From Cryptomeria japonica (Eukaryota; Streptophyta; Pinopsida; Cupressales; Cupressaceae), in the NCBI RefSeq assembly GCF_030272615.1, contig NC_081408.1, forward strand, positions 339,046,793 through 339,110,792: a stretch of 64,000 nt of DNA, written 5' to 3'. A program made the translations under genes and the position numbers. Positions 22,331-34,457 of the stretch are shown here, in pieces. The number at the start of each line of letters is the position of its first letter. Position 1 is the stretch's first letter. The notes under the pieces are model-generated. The model was given only the letters and a program-made list of their open reading frames with translations. It had not been told where the DNA came from and ran no database searches.

Positions 22331-24640
22331 TTTAGCACTTATTTTGTTGTTCTTCTGTAGCGTATGCCGAGAAGATAACAAAGGGCTGCACAATTGTTAA
22401 AAATTGAATGTAATCGCCAGTTGCCCTAAATCCCTCCTAACTAAACCCGGTTCGCTATAACCGTTTTCTTAACCACGGTTACTCTGCATTACAGCAAATT
22501 GTAGAGAAGAGTGGTTTATAGGCTATGTATAATATGAGTAAAGCACTTCAACTATGATATGGTCGGCTTACCTTGGTAGGAGTAACAACATTAGCCACTT
22601 GTATTCTTCTTATACAAAATCTAAAGGTGTAATATATCTAGAACTTGACTATAATTTGTAATGTATATTTTTGGTTGTCAAATTTATTTCATGATAGTTT
22701 AATTATTAATCTATTATTTTATTGGATAATACTTCTATATAATATTATTAGTTTTTATCTAATATTAATGCATTTGTTGGGTACCTTTTTTTTTCATTTT
22801 TTTCTGGATAATAGTTCTATATAATATCATTAGTTCTTATTTAATATTAATGCATTTGTTAGATACAATTTTTTATTGGTTTGTCAATCACGTTATAGAG
22901 TTTAAAAAATGTTCAATAATTCTATAATTTTTAATTATTCTCTCTTATTTAATAATTTTGAAATTGTTATTTATGTATTTTTTCATTGGTTGATTTTGGA
23001 AATGGTCATTGCAAAAATAAAATTGTGGTTCAATTTTTTTCTTAAAATTTGAAATGCATTAATATTTTGTGTTAAGCTTTCAACTTTGCATATGTCTTGA
23101 AGGGCAATCAACATTGTTGTGGATATCATAATATTGTGAGGTAGAAAAATAATTTACTTTGAAATTACTTATACCTACTATGAAACAATTTGTAATTATT
23201 TTATTTTTCAATTTATCAACTAAATACTTTTCAATTATTTTGTTCATTTCAATTTACCAACTTCTCTAAGTTTTACGTATCAATCTTTTAACTAGATTTA
23301 TAAGACATTAATTTTTGTGCCTAAGTTTCAATTGTATTAATGTCTTGAATGGCATTGAATACTGTTGAATACATCATGGTATTCAATTAATAATGATAGA
23401 AATTTAGCTTTTCAAATATTGAATAATATATACTCCTCAATAAAAACTATTCAATGTCATGAAAAAGGCGCATACAACTAAAAATCTATGTCAATCTATA
23501 CATTGAGATATTTCATGAAAGAAATTCAATACTTATTTTATTGAAAAGATATATATAATCTTTCATAAAGATATATCAAACAAAATCAAGAGAAATCTTC
23601 TCACCCAACTTTTCAAGCGACTCGATAATAAATTATTTATTTGCCTATGGACTTGCATAAATAATTCGAGGTATTAGATAGTAATGGTTGTCAAAATTTT
23701 GAGACTTTGGAGAAAAACATTCAAGGAAGACTGTAGATTAGTGGTTTTGAATTTAAGACCAATTGAAGAGAAGGAAGCTTCTTCATCAAATTTGGGAGTG
23801 CAATAGCAAGTTTCAAACATATCACATAACTCTCCTATCCTATTTTATTATGTTTTCATTTTCTGCTAAAATTTATTGATGCATCTACAAGCATTTATCA
23901 AATCTTGAATATTTTGCTAGATGGTTAGTTAATTTCTATAGTAGTTATGTTTGGCTTAGATACTCTAATGGTACTTGATCTATTTTTGACTATGTATGTT
24001 TGATGGTTGTTTTGGGCCGCTAGTTGCTCTATTCTAGTGGTTGTTTTTTAGTTGGTTGTGTTGTGTTCTTAACTATATGGGATCAAGGCCCGTCCCTACT
24101 TAATCAAAAATAATTCATGGTAGCAATCTTTAACAATTTACGTAAAATGTGTCCATAAAATTAATTCATACCTAATCTTTTACTTCCTATTTAAAGGCAA
24201 CCTAGCCCCAAAACTTTTGATAAGTCTAGAGTTCATCATTGAACAAGTCTAACATCTCGATAAATAAGCAAATTTTTAATTGGTGAATAATATCTCAAAA
24301 TACTCACTCCAAAGCCATGCTCATAAAAGAAAAAAGCACATATGAAAGTCTTCTTAATTAATCACTTCATTTCTTATAACAATCCTTCCATTAATTACAT
24401 CTCGAGACTAATAGCAATCACCATACCATTAATAGGATGTAAGATCCACCCATGTTTAGCTCTCTCCTTACTATGATTATTGTTTATTCGATATATATTT
24501 TGGATCTAAAAGCAAATGGATAGTTAGCCTATGGTAGCATTCATAGTGATTTATACTTAGTAACATTTCTTATCGTATTTATGCTAATTTTATGTGAATG
24601 TGATTCAAAAAATTATATTTTCTTTTTTGAATTGATGTTA
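22331..24640. repeat. AT-rich geneless spacer with old duplications
   Basis: An 82-bp tandem duplication lies at 22721-22868 (GGATAATxxTTCTATATAATAT twice). A weaker pair is seen at 23050-23160 and 23285-23400 (GACATTAAT or GCATTAAT, then TCTTGAAxGGCA...). Near 24000-24110 a stretch ending GGATCAAGGCCCGTCCCTAC, then TTAATCAAAAA, resembles the 3' end of a plant L1, but only weakly. I see no gene. Confidence 0.45.
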
Positions 24641-24650
24641 TGACTTGTTA

Positions 24651-26175
24651 GGTCAATTTTTAGGTTAATCCATTATGATGTTAAACATTATAAAATTGAT
24701 CAAAAACCATGCCTGCTATGATAAGATGATTTATTTAGATTAATAATATTTAAAATATTATAATGATATTTCATCAAACATGATGATGGATTAGCACCAC
24801 ATATTGCTTTGATTGTGATTTTGTTGTTAGACTTGATGTGTATGATTAAGTGTATAGGTCTTATAATTATAATGGTTGATGAGGTAGCATGTGAAGAAGT
24901 AGCTCGTGATTTGTCTGGTAACCATCTTAATTATGTATACACATAAAAATGTCTATGAGCAATTAAATAAATATTTTATATTTATTTAATAATTATTCTT
25001 CTATTAAATAGTTAATTTGAAAAGAATAATTTATTTAATTCATTTCATGTCCTTCTATTAATTAATTTAATTGAAATATTTTATTAATTAATTTGTTATA
25101 TCATTTTCTTCTAATCAATTAATTAGATATCTAATTCCTCTATCTACTATCCCATAGTCTCATTAATTAAATAATTTATTAATTATTTAATCCCTTTTCC
25201 AACTCACCTTTCATTCTTCACATCACTTCTTCTTTGCCAACTCATCCATCATATGGCTAAATTAATTCAACAAAATTAAATTAAATCATTTATTAGCCAC
25301 TTATCTCCAACTTCCAAAATAAATGAAATATTGTGTATGTACACATATTTCCTAACTTTCTTCTATATTCTCCCCAACATCCCTATATCTTAGGAGGACT
25401 TGATTCCACTTGTCCTCTCATTCCTACATCTTCTCCAACTATCCTATATCATCTCAAGTTTTCAACTCAGTTAAGGTGAGATGAGTGACACTTGTCTTCT
25501 CCTTCCCCCTTTCTCTCAACCTTTAACTTCTTGCTCATAGCCATCCAATTTGCAAGATTCAATCATGACCTTTGATCTCTGCCACCTAAGCTCATGCACT
25601 TAAAAATCTATAAAAAAGAGGTCTTCTAAGCCATTTTGACACTAATAGACTGATAGCTAATCATATAGTCATTCTAGGAGTCTTTATCTTGCATCTGTGA
25701 GTTTGAGTTTGAAGCAATTAGCAATTTTAGAATTCTTATCATAGCTTAATATCATGTTTGCTTAAATCATTTGCATATGCACATCATAGTATCAGTTAGC
25801 TATCAATTCATTCTTCATATGCCATCTTGGAAGCTACCAGTGCTTGTTTGAGAGAAAATCATCTGCAACCAGGAACAGTGGAGTTAGGACATAATGAGGT
25901 GTAAATCATGGAAGGTATAATCTTGTTTATTTCATTTACTTCATGTTACTACATTGGTTGAAGTTAAGTTTCTTGTAGCTTTCATTTTTATATTGTATGA
26001 TGGACTAACAAGTTTAAGGACATTTCTTTGGAGTTCAACTTTAACCTCAACAAATTCATCTAAGGAAGCAACAATACCATCATATGTGTTAACCCATTCA
26101 CCTAGTCAATATGGGTACGAAAGATCTAGTGGAATTGTAAGTTCTCAAGTGTGTTGGTGCATTGTGTTTTTCTAA
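24651..26175. repeat. Dispersed segment, copy A, split by a solo LTR
   Basis: 24651-24932 plus 26053-26175 match parts of 28242-28660 and of 30668-30997 + 32767-32845. Shared landmarks are AACATTATAAAATTGAT, AACATGATGATGGATTA, TTTTGTTGTTAGACTTGATG, CATCTAAGGAAGC, GGGTACGAAAGATCTAG and GTGTTGGTGCATTGTGTTTT. The copy is cut at 24933 by the insertion 24934-26052. Short frames in it do not survive in all three copies, so a protein is unlikely. Confidence 0.75.
24934..26052 (+). mobile_element. Solo LTR (1119 bp) in copy A
   Basis: The unit starts TGTATACACATAAAAATG and ends CTCAACA. Flanks are AATTA (24929-24933) and AATTC (26053-26057), a 5-bp duplication with one change. The uninterrupted copy at 28,540 shows that the flanks were once joined. 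A TATA box, CTATAAAAAAGAGG, at 25609-25617 supports plus orientation. No internal domain remains. Confidence 0.75.
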
Positions 26176-26830
26176 ACCAAAGTAGTTCAATGGATTGAGG
26201 GGATTAATATGATTTAGATCCATAATAAATGAATGAAAAAATTATAGAAATGGATTAATATAGCAATATAAACCCTCTTAATACTACGAAATTTCACTTG
26301 AATCCCAAATAAATTAATTGATTTGCATGTTTTCCAAGAAAGGAACCCAAATTACTAGATTTGAGATCTATGAGTACCTAGTGAATAATTTGGAAAAATG
26401 GATGGTAGATCTGGGTAGAGGACTCAACCAGCTTTCCAATGCCCACTTGTTTGCAAATAACGAAGTCCAAATATGCAAGAGATGGCCCTGAAATTACAAA
26501 ACTAAAGATCTAACTTCATGAGCCTGATACAGAAGATTGGAGTAGAATAGGCAATCTAAACCAGCACCATTGGATCGATGTCAAACCAAATTTTTGGCAA
26601 TATCTTATTTGCACAATTTCAATTTTGTATGATCAAGTTATGGTCATTTTACTGAAGGTAGGTCAAAAAGGCAAAAAAGGGCTTGAATGGCAGGTACATG
26701 TGATGACATCAATAATCAGAATGACGGCGTCAACAAAAATCAATAACAAAATATTCCTTGAATGGAGATGAAATATTCTCTACTCCTATGTCAATGATTG
26801 TATAGATCCGTATCAACATTTTTTGGGGAA
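26176..26830. other. Geneless AT-rich spacer
   Basis: No coding, RNA or transposon signature is visible here. Confidence 0.4.
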
Positions 26831-27290
26831 AATGCACGTGCCATAAAAAATTACCCCAAAAAAAGTCAATTGCTCGAATTTTAGTGACTAAATAGTCAAT
26901 ATGTAGGTTTTTGGTTGCTATGAGCTTGATAGTGAGGTTTGTTTCGCCCTAAAGTGCCTAGGTTTTAACCTTTAGATATTGTCTCAAAATGCATGCTCTT
27001 AAGGAAAAAGACACAAAAAAATCAATTGCTTAGATATTGACGAAATGAGAATGCATCTAGAGGTTTTTGGACATTGTGAATGCAATGGTGAGGTCCACTT
27101 ATGTCCAAAGTGCTCATATTTTTTTATAACCCCCATAGATTGCCTTGAAATGTGTGCCCACAAGAAAAATAACCCAAAACTCTAATTGCTCAATTTATGA
27201 AAAATAGTTTATCTAAAGGTTTTGGGACGCTACAAACATGATGGCAACCTTCATTTGAGCCCAATGTGCATAGAAAATTTTCCGAAGGCT
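26831..27290. repeat. Three diverged ~160-bp tandem units
   Basis: Units start near 26831, 26989 and 27149. Each has AATG(C/T)(A/G)xG, then CAAAAAAAGTCAATTGCT or CCAAAACTCTAATTGCTC, then TAxAGGTTTTxGG, then a GCTAxxAxxxTGATxGxxAxxTTxxTTT segment. The third unit is shorter. It looks like a relic of a small satellite-like array. Confidence 0.6.
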
Positions 27291-27328
27291 AGATCCATCG
27301 AGAATATGGACAAGAACTTAGCAGATTT

Positions 27329-27340
27329 GCTTTGATACCA
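27329..27340 (-). promoter_or_regulatory. Primer-site-like sequence next to an LTR-like TG end
   Basis: The minus strand reads TGGTATCAAAGC, a good match to the initiator-Met primer site of plant LTR elements, directly beside a TG end at 27341 (TGTAAAAGTTGATG). It suggests the remnant of a minus-strand element with its 5' LTR to the right. I could not find the other LTR end or any pol, so only the site is called. Confidence 0.4.
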
Positions 27341-27720
27341 TGTAAAAGTTGATGATTTAACCTCACAAGCCAAGAATCATCTGCAACCACACCAAGTGTC
27401 ACAAAAAAAAAATCAAGCAAGAATAATATGCTTAACAATTTGAGAATTTTGTAATGATTGCATAAAAGGAATTATGTTACAATGAATGAATGAATCCTTA
27501 TGAAAAGGATGAATGAAACCCTAGATGCAAATTCTAAGGCTGTATTAAATTAGCTAGTGCCAAGTGTCACAATCATAATGTACAAGACAACTTATGTTAT
27601 TCTTAGCATGATTTAATAAAACAAAAGAGCACCTAAGCTTAGCTTAAGTGAATAGAGTAATTAAAGGACCTAATTGATCTTGACTAATTAGATACTATTC
27701 TAATTATTCCAACTTATTTA

Positions 27721-28700
27721 ATATATTACATAATTATACTAAATCAACATCACTCCCCCCCAAAAAAGAGAAAACCATATCAAACTGAAACCAAGTTCAT
27801 GTGTATCCTCAAGAAATGAGTATTTGATTAACTCATTTATATAACCTTTGGTTTTTTATATCTTATTTAATTAAGCTATAGGAAATAATAGCACCTATTA
27901 TATCCTTATAAGCTTCTGTGGTTTTTTTTGTTTTAGAAGATCGTTTACACTGTTCCCAAGGGTATCTTCAATTTGTGCTTATTATCTTTTCTATAATAAC
28001 CAATCCCAAATTATACTATAGTGTGGGGGTTTGTTTATGAATTAAAATGATGTTAAACTACTTGATTGAAGTTTTTAATTAGTTTATTGAGGTGTGAGTG
28101 ATTCTTGTGAACTCACTAATTGTTCACTAAATAAATCTTGATCTTATATGAGCCTTTTTTTCACCACTTAATTGTGGTATCACATATAAAATCCATGGAT
28201 TAAGAGATGAATGTGCTTAATGGAGTCTATGAGTATAGATAGTCAATTTTTTAGGTTGATCCATCACCTTGTTAAACATTATAAAATTGATTGAAAACCA
28301 CTCATGTTATAATTAGATGATCAATTAAGATTAATAATGTTTAAAATGTTATAATGATATTTTATAAAACATGATGATGGATTAACACCACATATTGCTT
28401 TGACTATGATTTTGTTGTTAGACTTGATGTATACAATTAAGTGTACAAGTCTTATAACCATCATAAGTCTCATAATGGTTAACGAGGTGGTATGTGGAGA
28501 AGTATCTCATGATTTGTCTAATAACCATCATGATTCATCTAAGGAAGCAATGAGACCATCATATGTGTCAAACCATTCACGTATTCACTATGGGTACAAA
28601 AGATCTAACAAAATTGTTAGTTCTCAAGAGTGTTGGTGCATTGTGTTTTTTTATTTCTTGTTTGCATGTTTAAACTTCTAGATGTGTTAGGATTTGGGGT
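27721..28700. repeat. Dispersed segment, copy B (uninterrupted)
   Basis: This is the fullest of three copies. Its first half (TACTAAATCAACATCA, GTGTATCCTCAAGAAATGAG, ACTATAGTGTGGGGGTTTG, TATTGAGGTGTGAGTGATTC) matches 29990-30440. Its second half matches copies A and C. It contains no insertion and so shows the original state at the two insertion points. I do not recognise the family. Confidence 0.75.
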
Positions 28701-29984
28701 TATTTAATGGATTTTATGTGCTTTTAGGATTGCTTAGTCAACTTGATGTTTTAGTGTTTTAATTAAAATTTCTACAGAATTTTAATTACTTGTTTATTTT
28801 AAAATATCTTATCAAGTTTTTGCTTGATGTGAAGCTATGGTAGTCATCAACCCATGTAGTTGATATACTTCCTTCAAGTTAAATTATATGGATCTCTTGA
28901 CTTCATGAATTTTTGGAGTATCTATCATTAATTTTTAAATTTAAAGTGTATAAGTTGAATTATTAAGTTTTGTTTTGGGGCTTTTAATTTAATTTTGAAA
29001 AATTTATCTAGGTATTATTGGATCGAGATTTTTTAATAAAATTTTATTAATGCCAAGTTAGTTGTTATTTGAAAGTTATTGTATAATTTTTATTTTAATT
29101 ATTTTCTGGATTTTGACCATTTAAAAATGAGCATATACATATATATTTTTATTAAAAAATAAAATTAAAAAAAATTAGAGAAAAAGGTGTGTGAATGAAA
29201 ACGAAGGATTTTTAGTGCAAGAAAGGGAAGAAAAGAGGTGATAGAAGAGGAGAAGAAAGGCTAGCCACCATACTTCAAAGGAAATAAATTTCCATGGGTC
29301 TGGTATGTTAAAGGCACCATTTAAGTATATTTGAAGTGGTTGTTGTAGGTACTTTGAATTGTAGGCTTTTAACTTAACCTAGGGCATCTTAATGGTTGTT
29401 TGTGAACTCTTTTGGGGAAAAATATTAAACAACAAAATTATAAATTTTTTTATGCCTAAAGCTATTGCAACAGTTGACTATGATGGGTGTCTAAATTTTC
29501 ACTTTGAGCTACACATTTGGATTCAATACTTTCTTTCTTGAATACCCTTCCCTGGTTACCATTTGAGAAGGTAGATTTCTCTTATTTCACTTTATTTTTG
29601 TTGGTAAAGTGTTGCCGAGTAACCCTCTTATAGTTTAATCCAAATTTAATGATGCTCATCCTTCATCTATATGCCTCAAATAAATTGGAAATTTTCACTA
29701 TTTTGTTAATTTATGTTAGTTTTACACTTCAAAAATAGATACTTAAGATTGAAATATTATTGCATTTTGGTTTGGGATCAAAAAAGCAAGGTATTCCTCT
29801 TTTGTACTTTAATGTATTATTGATTTTTATTTAAATGTTATAAATTAATTTGAATACCATGTATTATTAAAACAAAAGAAAGTTTATGATACCTCCATAG
29901 TATCCTTGTTTGTTACTTTGAATTATACTTTGAAATCATGTAGGCCTTACTAAGATCTTTATCTCAAAATCTTCTATTTACTTT
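28701..29984. other. Geneless AT-rich spacer
   Basis: No gene, RNA or element end is recognised between copies B and C. Confidence 0.4.
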
Positions 29985-31446
29985 AGTTATTACATAACTT
30001 TACTAAATCAACATCATTGCTCAAAAAAAGAGAAAACTATATCAAACGAAAATAATGTTCACGTGTATCCTCAAGAAATGAGTATTTTATTAACATGTTT
30101 ATATAACCTTTTGATTTTTTAGTATATGCTTATCTTATTAAACTCAAAAATAGAAAATAATAGTTCCTATTATAGCCTCATAAGCTTGTAAGGAATTTTT
30201 TTCGTTTTATCAGGTCTTTTACACCCTTCCTAAGTGTACCTTCAATTTGTGCATGTTATCTTTTTTTTTTATTATTATTATAACTCATCTCAAATTATAC
30301 TATAGTGTGGGGGTTTGGGTATGAATTCAAATGATGTTGAATTAGTTGATTGAATTTTTTAACTAGCTTATTGAGGTGTGAGTGATTCTTGTAAACTCAC
30401 TAATTGTTTGCTAAATAAATATTGGTTTTAAATGTGTCTTTTTTATCAATTGATTTCATTGATTACTCTTTTAGACCTTAAATTTGAATTTTAAATATAT
30501 GCCCTTACTTGAGTTGTGTGGAACTACTAGTTGGGGTTTTCTAAAAAACAAAAAATTGAATAGGGTTGTATGATTTCAAGTGGTAAGAGCTTGTATTGTG
30601 TTATCACACATATAAAATCCATGGATTAAGAGATGAATGTGCTTAATGGAGTCTATGTGTATAGATAATCAAATTTTGGGCTAATCTATCACCATGTTAA
30701 ACATTATAAAATTGATTGAAAATTGTTCATCTTATAATTAGATGATTATAAAATATTAATAATATTTAAAATGTTATAATGATATTTTATTAAACATGAT
30801 GATGGATTAACACCACGTATTTCTTTGGTTATGGTTTTGTTGTTAGACTTGATGTGTACAATTAAGTGTATAGGTCATATAATTATAATGGTTGATGAAG
30901 TAGCATGTGGATAAGTAGCTCATGATTTTTCAAATAACCATCTTGATACATCTAATGAAGCAACAGGACCATCATGTGTGTTAACCCATTCACCTAGTGT
31001 GAGCTCAGATTGTGGCACCTGCACGAGAGAGGCAAACAACACAAACACACCAATGGGACATTATGTTAGAGATCAAAATCATTAGAATAACAAATGAAGT
31101 AAAGATCTTAAGCACATCTCCTTGTTCTCTATCTCCAAGGATCCTTCAAATCAAGGTGGCTCTCAGCTTGGAAGAGCACTTGACCTATAGGATGAAAACC
31201 AAAAGAACAAGGGATATATGATGATTCTAAGATCAATATGGAAATGCAACTAAGATCTTAGTGATGATTTAGATATGAAACTAGATGATGGTAGGATGCA
31301 AGACATTGATATGAAGCTAACAAACATGAAAATGATGATATTAAACTAGCATATAAAATGAAGCTAACATGATATTGCTAAATGATATGTAACTAAATGA
31401 TCTAATTACTATTATTAAAGAGATTCTAATATTGTTTGATGAAATG

Positions 31447-31572
31447 TATAGCCTAAGTAGGCCTAGTGGTGGAGAACTTGTGCTCTTGGACGAGAGGTAA
31501 CAAGTTCAAATCCCACGAGGGGGTGGGGTATGTACACCTTATCGGCTTCAACCGATTACCTATAAAAAAAAA
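31447..31572 (+). mobile_element. tRNA-derived SINE
   Basis: A 126-bp unit is flanked by a perfect 14-bp duplication, TGTTTGATGAAATG (31433-31446 and 31573-31586). It has a box A-like TAGGCCTAGTGG (31458-31469), a box B AGTTCAAATCC (31503-31513) about 35 bases on, and an A-run at the 3' end. These are the hallmarks of a Pol III SINE mobilised by LINE machinery. A true tRNA gene is excluded by the tail, the target duplication and poor cloverleaf pairing. It inserted into an existing LTR. Confidence 0.85.
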
Positions 31573-32225
31573 TGTTTGATGAAATGAGGCTATAAGTTTG
31601 ATGCACAAAGACTTGGATATCTGAAAATGAAGAATGAGAGCTCTATTTATAGGTAAAATAGGGCAATGAAGGGTTGAGATTGCATAATCTCAACAAGGGC
31701 TAGGATTGAAAGTTACTCAATCGATGTTTACAATTTTCACCAATGAAATGGTGACAATTGTCAACAAGAGGTTGCTTGAGAGGAGATGTAAGAGGCATTA
31801 AATGTCCAAGAAGACATGGAGGTTACCTTAGGAGGTAAGGGTTAAGGTTAGGTTAGAGTTATCCATTGGATACAGCTTTTACCCAAGGGGTAAACTCTTG
31901 TGCAAGGGTTAATAGGATAACTAGGGTTAAAGTCATAAGTGCTTGATGAGACCCTTGGGTTAGATGGGGGTTAAGTTAGAGAGAAAATCTCTAACCATGT
32001 GGGAGGGGTTGAGTTAACCATTAATGGTTTGGAAGACTTTAAAGGTTAACTTGTTGAGGACATAAAGCCTTTAATGTATTTCAAAGACTTTGAGACATTT
32101 TGAGAAGTGACTTCTCTTAAGGAATGTGCAAATGTTTAAGAGAAGGATTAGGTTAATTAAGATGGGATTAGAAGAATCTAGAAAGCTCTAGAAGAGGTTT
32201 AGGAGGCAAGTGGGAGATGTAGGAT

Positions 32226-32700
32226 TTTGCAAGTGGGGGGATTTAATTAAATGTAAATTTAATTAAATGGGCTTGGGGGGATTTAGTTAAATGTAAATTT
32301 AATTAAAAATGGTTAGAAGGGGGATTTAATTAAATGTGAATTTAATTAAAAATGGTTAGAAGGGGGATTTAATTAAAGATTCAATTAAAAATGGCTAGAA
32401 GGGGGATTTTAATTAAATGTGAATTTAATTAAAAACGGCTAGAAAGGGGATTTTAATTAAATATGAATTCAATTAAAAACGGCTAGAAGGGGGATTTTAA
32501 TTAAATATGAATTCAATTAAAAACGGCTAGAAGGGGGATTTTAATTAAATATGAATTTAATTAAAAATGGCTAGAAGGGGGACTTTAATTAAATATGAAT
32601 TTAATTAAAAATGGCTAGAAGGGGGATTTTAATTAAATGTGAATTTAATTAAAAATGGCTAGTAGGGGGATTTTAATTAAATGTGGACTTAATTAATTGG
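32226..32700. repeat. 44-bp minisatellite, about 11-12 units
   Basis: Units run GGGGGATTTTAATTAAAT, then (A/G)TGAATTTAATTAAAAA, then (T/C)GGCTAGAA. The middle units are 44 bp; outer ones are shorter or diverged. It lies near one end of the LTR 30998-32766. A looser version (AATTAATTAAAGGGG, GGGGGATTAATTAAATAA) lies at the same place in the LTR 48211-49354. Confidence 0.9.
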
Positions 32701-32870
32701 AAGAAATAGGGATAACTAAATTAATAAAAGTCACTTAATTGGTTGTGCAACTTTTAGGTGTCTACACCTAGTCACAATGGGTACGAAAGATCCAGTGGAA
32801 TTGTAAGTTCTCAAGTGTGTAGGTGCATTGTGTTTTTCTATTTCTTGTTTGCATTGGTTTTTATTTAATA

Positions 32871-34452
32871 AATCAAATTAACATTCTTATTAAAAAAATT
32901 AATTTTGAAATTTGGAAGAAATACTTGTTTTGATACAACTAATTATTGTATATGAATAAATAGATGTCTCCCATTGAATTAAATAATATCTCTCTTGCTT
33001 GTTATTGATGTTAATGTAAATAGTGTCATTACATAACTAGTTAGTTGTGACCACTTTCTAGATTGACCTAATCACACTGGCTTAAGTTTACTTATTGATT
33101 ATTTAGCGACTTGTCTCACCTCATGTGTACTCACTTTGTGAGACACCTCTTACATACACACTTGTCACTCACTATAACACTTGTCAATTTAGATAACAAT
33201 TGTTCCTTCATTAAAGGGGTAGTCAGTTGTTGTTTACTACTTGCCTACCTCCACTAGCTTATGTATATATGCAACCAACATTGTACATTTTACATACACA
33301 CTTCTATTCAATCATTCTTGTATTGCATTATTGTTTTTAGCTTCATAGATTGAGTTTACATTTGCTTGAATTATTGACTCATTAATGATGGCATTCAATC
33401 ATAAGTATCGGCAACACTAACAACCGATACTTACTAGTATTCCTAATTTATAGGGATTTTCTACTCAAAGAAAATAAGTTCTATAGAATAAAGAGTTTGC
33501 ATTCATGAAAGGGGTAGAATATTACAATAAAACAATCCGAATTATTTAGGTGTGTATCAAAAGGGAAAAAAATCCTTTATGAACACTTAAGCCTCTTAGT
33601 AATACAAGAAACGATAGATTGAGACACATAGTTATGCATGGAATGGTCTCTCACCCTATTTTCCTCAACTAAATGACTTGTGTAAATGATAAGGAATGCA
33701 TTTTTTTTTATGGTATATCTTCCTTGTGATATCATTTGGATAATTAGAATATAGTAAATCTTGCACATCACTTGTCATAACATAACTAACCTTATTAATA
33801 TGAGAAAATTTATAGATGATAAAAGAAGAATTTTTATTAAATCATGATATATTAAGAAAGGTATTAACTAATCATGTTTGTTAGCATATTCTTGTATTAT
33901 GGAAGTAGAAGCTTTAGGTGTTTCAATGAATTCTATTTTTAACCTTCTTGTTATGGAGTTTAATTGTTGTGAACAAAAAATATTTGGGTAGGTTGTACTT
34001 TCTAATTTTCTTTCTTTATCCTTGCAAATTCCATCTATGAATACATAGAAGATGAAAGAACCTTTTAGTGATAAGTAGTTAATTTTCTCTTATTTCTATG
34101 AATGATTCCAAAGATTAATGGAACTACAAGGAAATAATGGAACTACAAGGAAATAATAGTAATTGTAGTGTTATAAATTGTAACCCCTTTATGATTTCAC
34201 ACTAATTTTGTGTTCACTTTGGTGGTTGTGCCTCAAGCCCCTGATTCATGTCTAAGTGTGCTCAATACATTGCAATTGTCAAAAGCTCAATACAATTTTT
34301 TGCTTAGTAACCTTTGTTTAAACTGTAAATTCCAAGACTATGGCACCTAGCATCATAGACCTCTTAGATTTTGGTGCCTATCACCTTAGTCTAGTCGTTT
34401 TGGCCCCAATTTTCAAATTCAAATAGTCAGCTTTGCAAATAGCAAGAAAGTG
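32871..34452. other. Geneless spacer, target of the Athila-like element
   Basis: No gene is seen. A 20-bp duplication, AATGGAACTACAAGGAAATA, occurs at 34118-34157. The last 250 bases may belong to the same unknown element as 45866-46939 beyond the Athila-like insertion, because the two sides were once joined at the target duplication. Confidence 0.4.
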
Positions 34453-34457
34453 TTCCT

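Larger units (their letters stand above)
30998..32766 (-). mobile_element. Solo LTR (1769 bp) in copy C
   Basis: The unit starts TGTGAGCTCAG and ends TTTTAGGTGTCTACA. It is flanked by a perfect 5-bp duplication, CCTAG (30993-30997 and 32767-32771). A minus-strand TATA box (TATAAATA, 31644-31651) and the TGTAGACACC end suggest minus orientation. It carries a SINE and a 44-bp minisatellite. Its TAGGTGTxTACA end is shared with the LTR at 48211-49354, so both are probably one family. Confidence 0.82.
29985..32870. repeat. Dispersed segment, copy C, split by a solo LTR
   Basis: 29985-30997 and 32767-32870 together match copy B. The insertion 30998-32766 cuts it after TTCACCTAG. Copies B and C lie in direct orientation about 2.3 kb apart, so a segmental duplication is likely. 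Confidence 0.75.

Noticed and set aside
27341-27750. Complete LTR starting TGTAAAAGTTG
   Set aside because: I could not identify its other end, a target duplication or a partner LTR, so only the primer-like site is listed.
25954-28681. Similar short peptides with SSKEA...PSYV and CWCIVFF in copies A and B
   Set aside because: The frame in copy A crosses the border of the inserted LTR, and copy C does not keep it. The likeness reflects duplicated DNA, not a conserved protein.
31458-31530. Functional tRNA gene
   Set aside because: Boxes A and B are present, but there is an A-tail, a 14-bp target duplication and no convincing acceptor stem. It is a SINE.
32226-32700. CRISPR-like repeat array
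   Set aside because: There are no unique spacers. Units abut directly and vary gradually, as in a minisatellite, and the DNA is plant nuclear.
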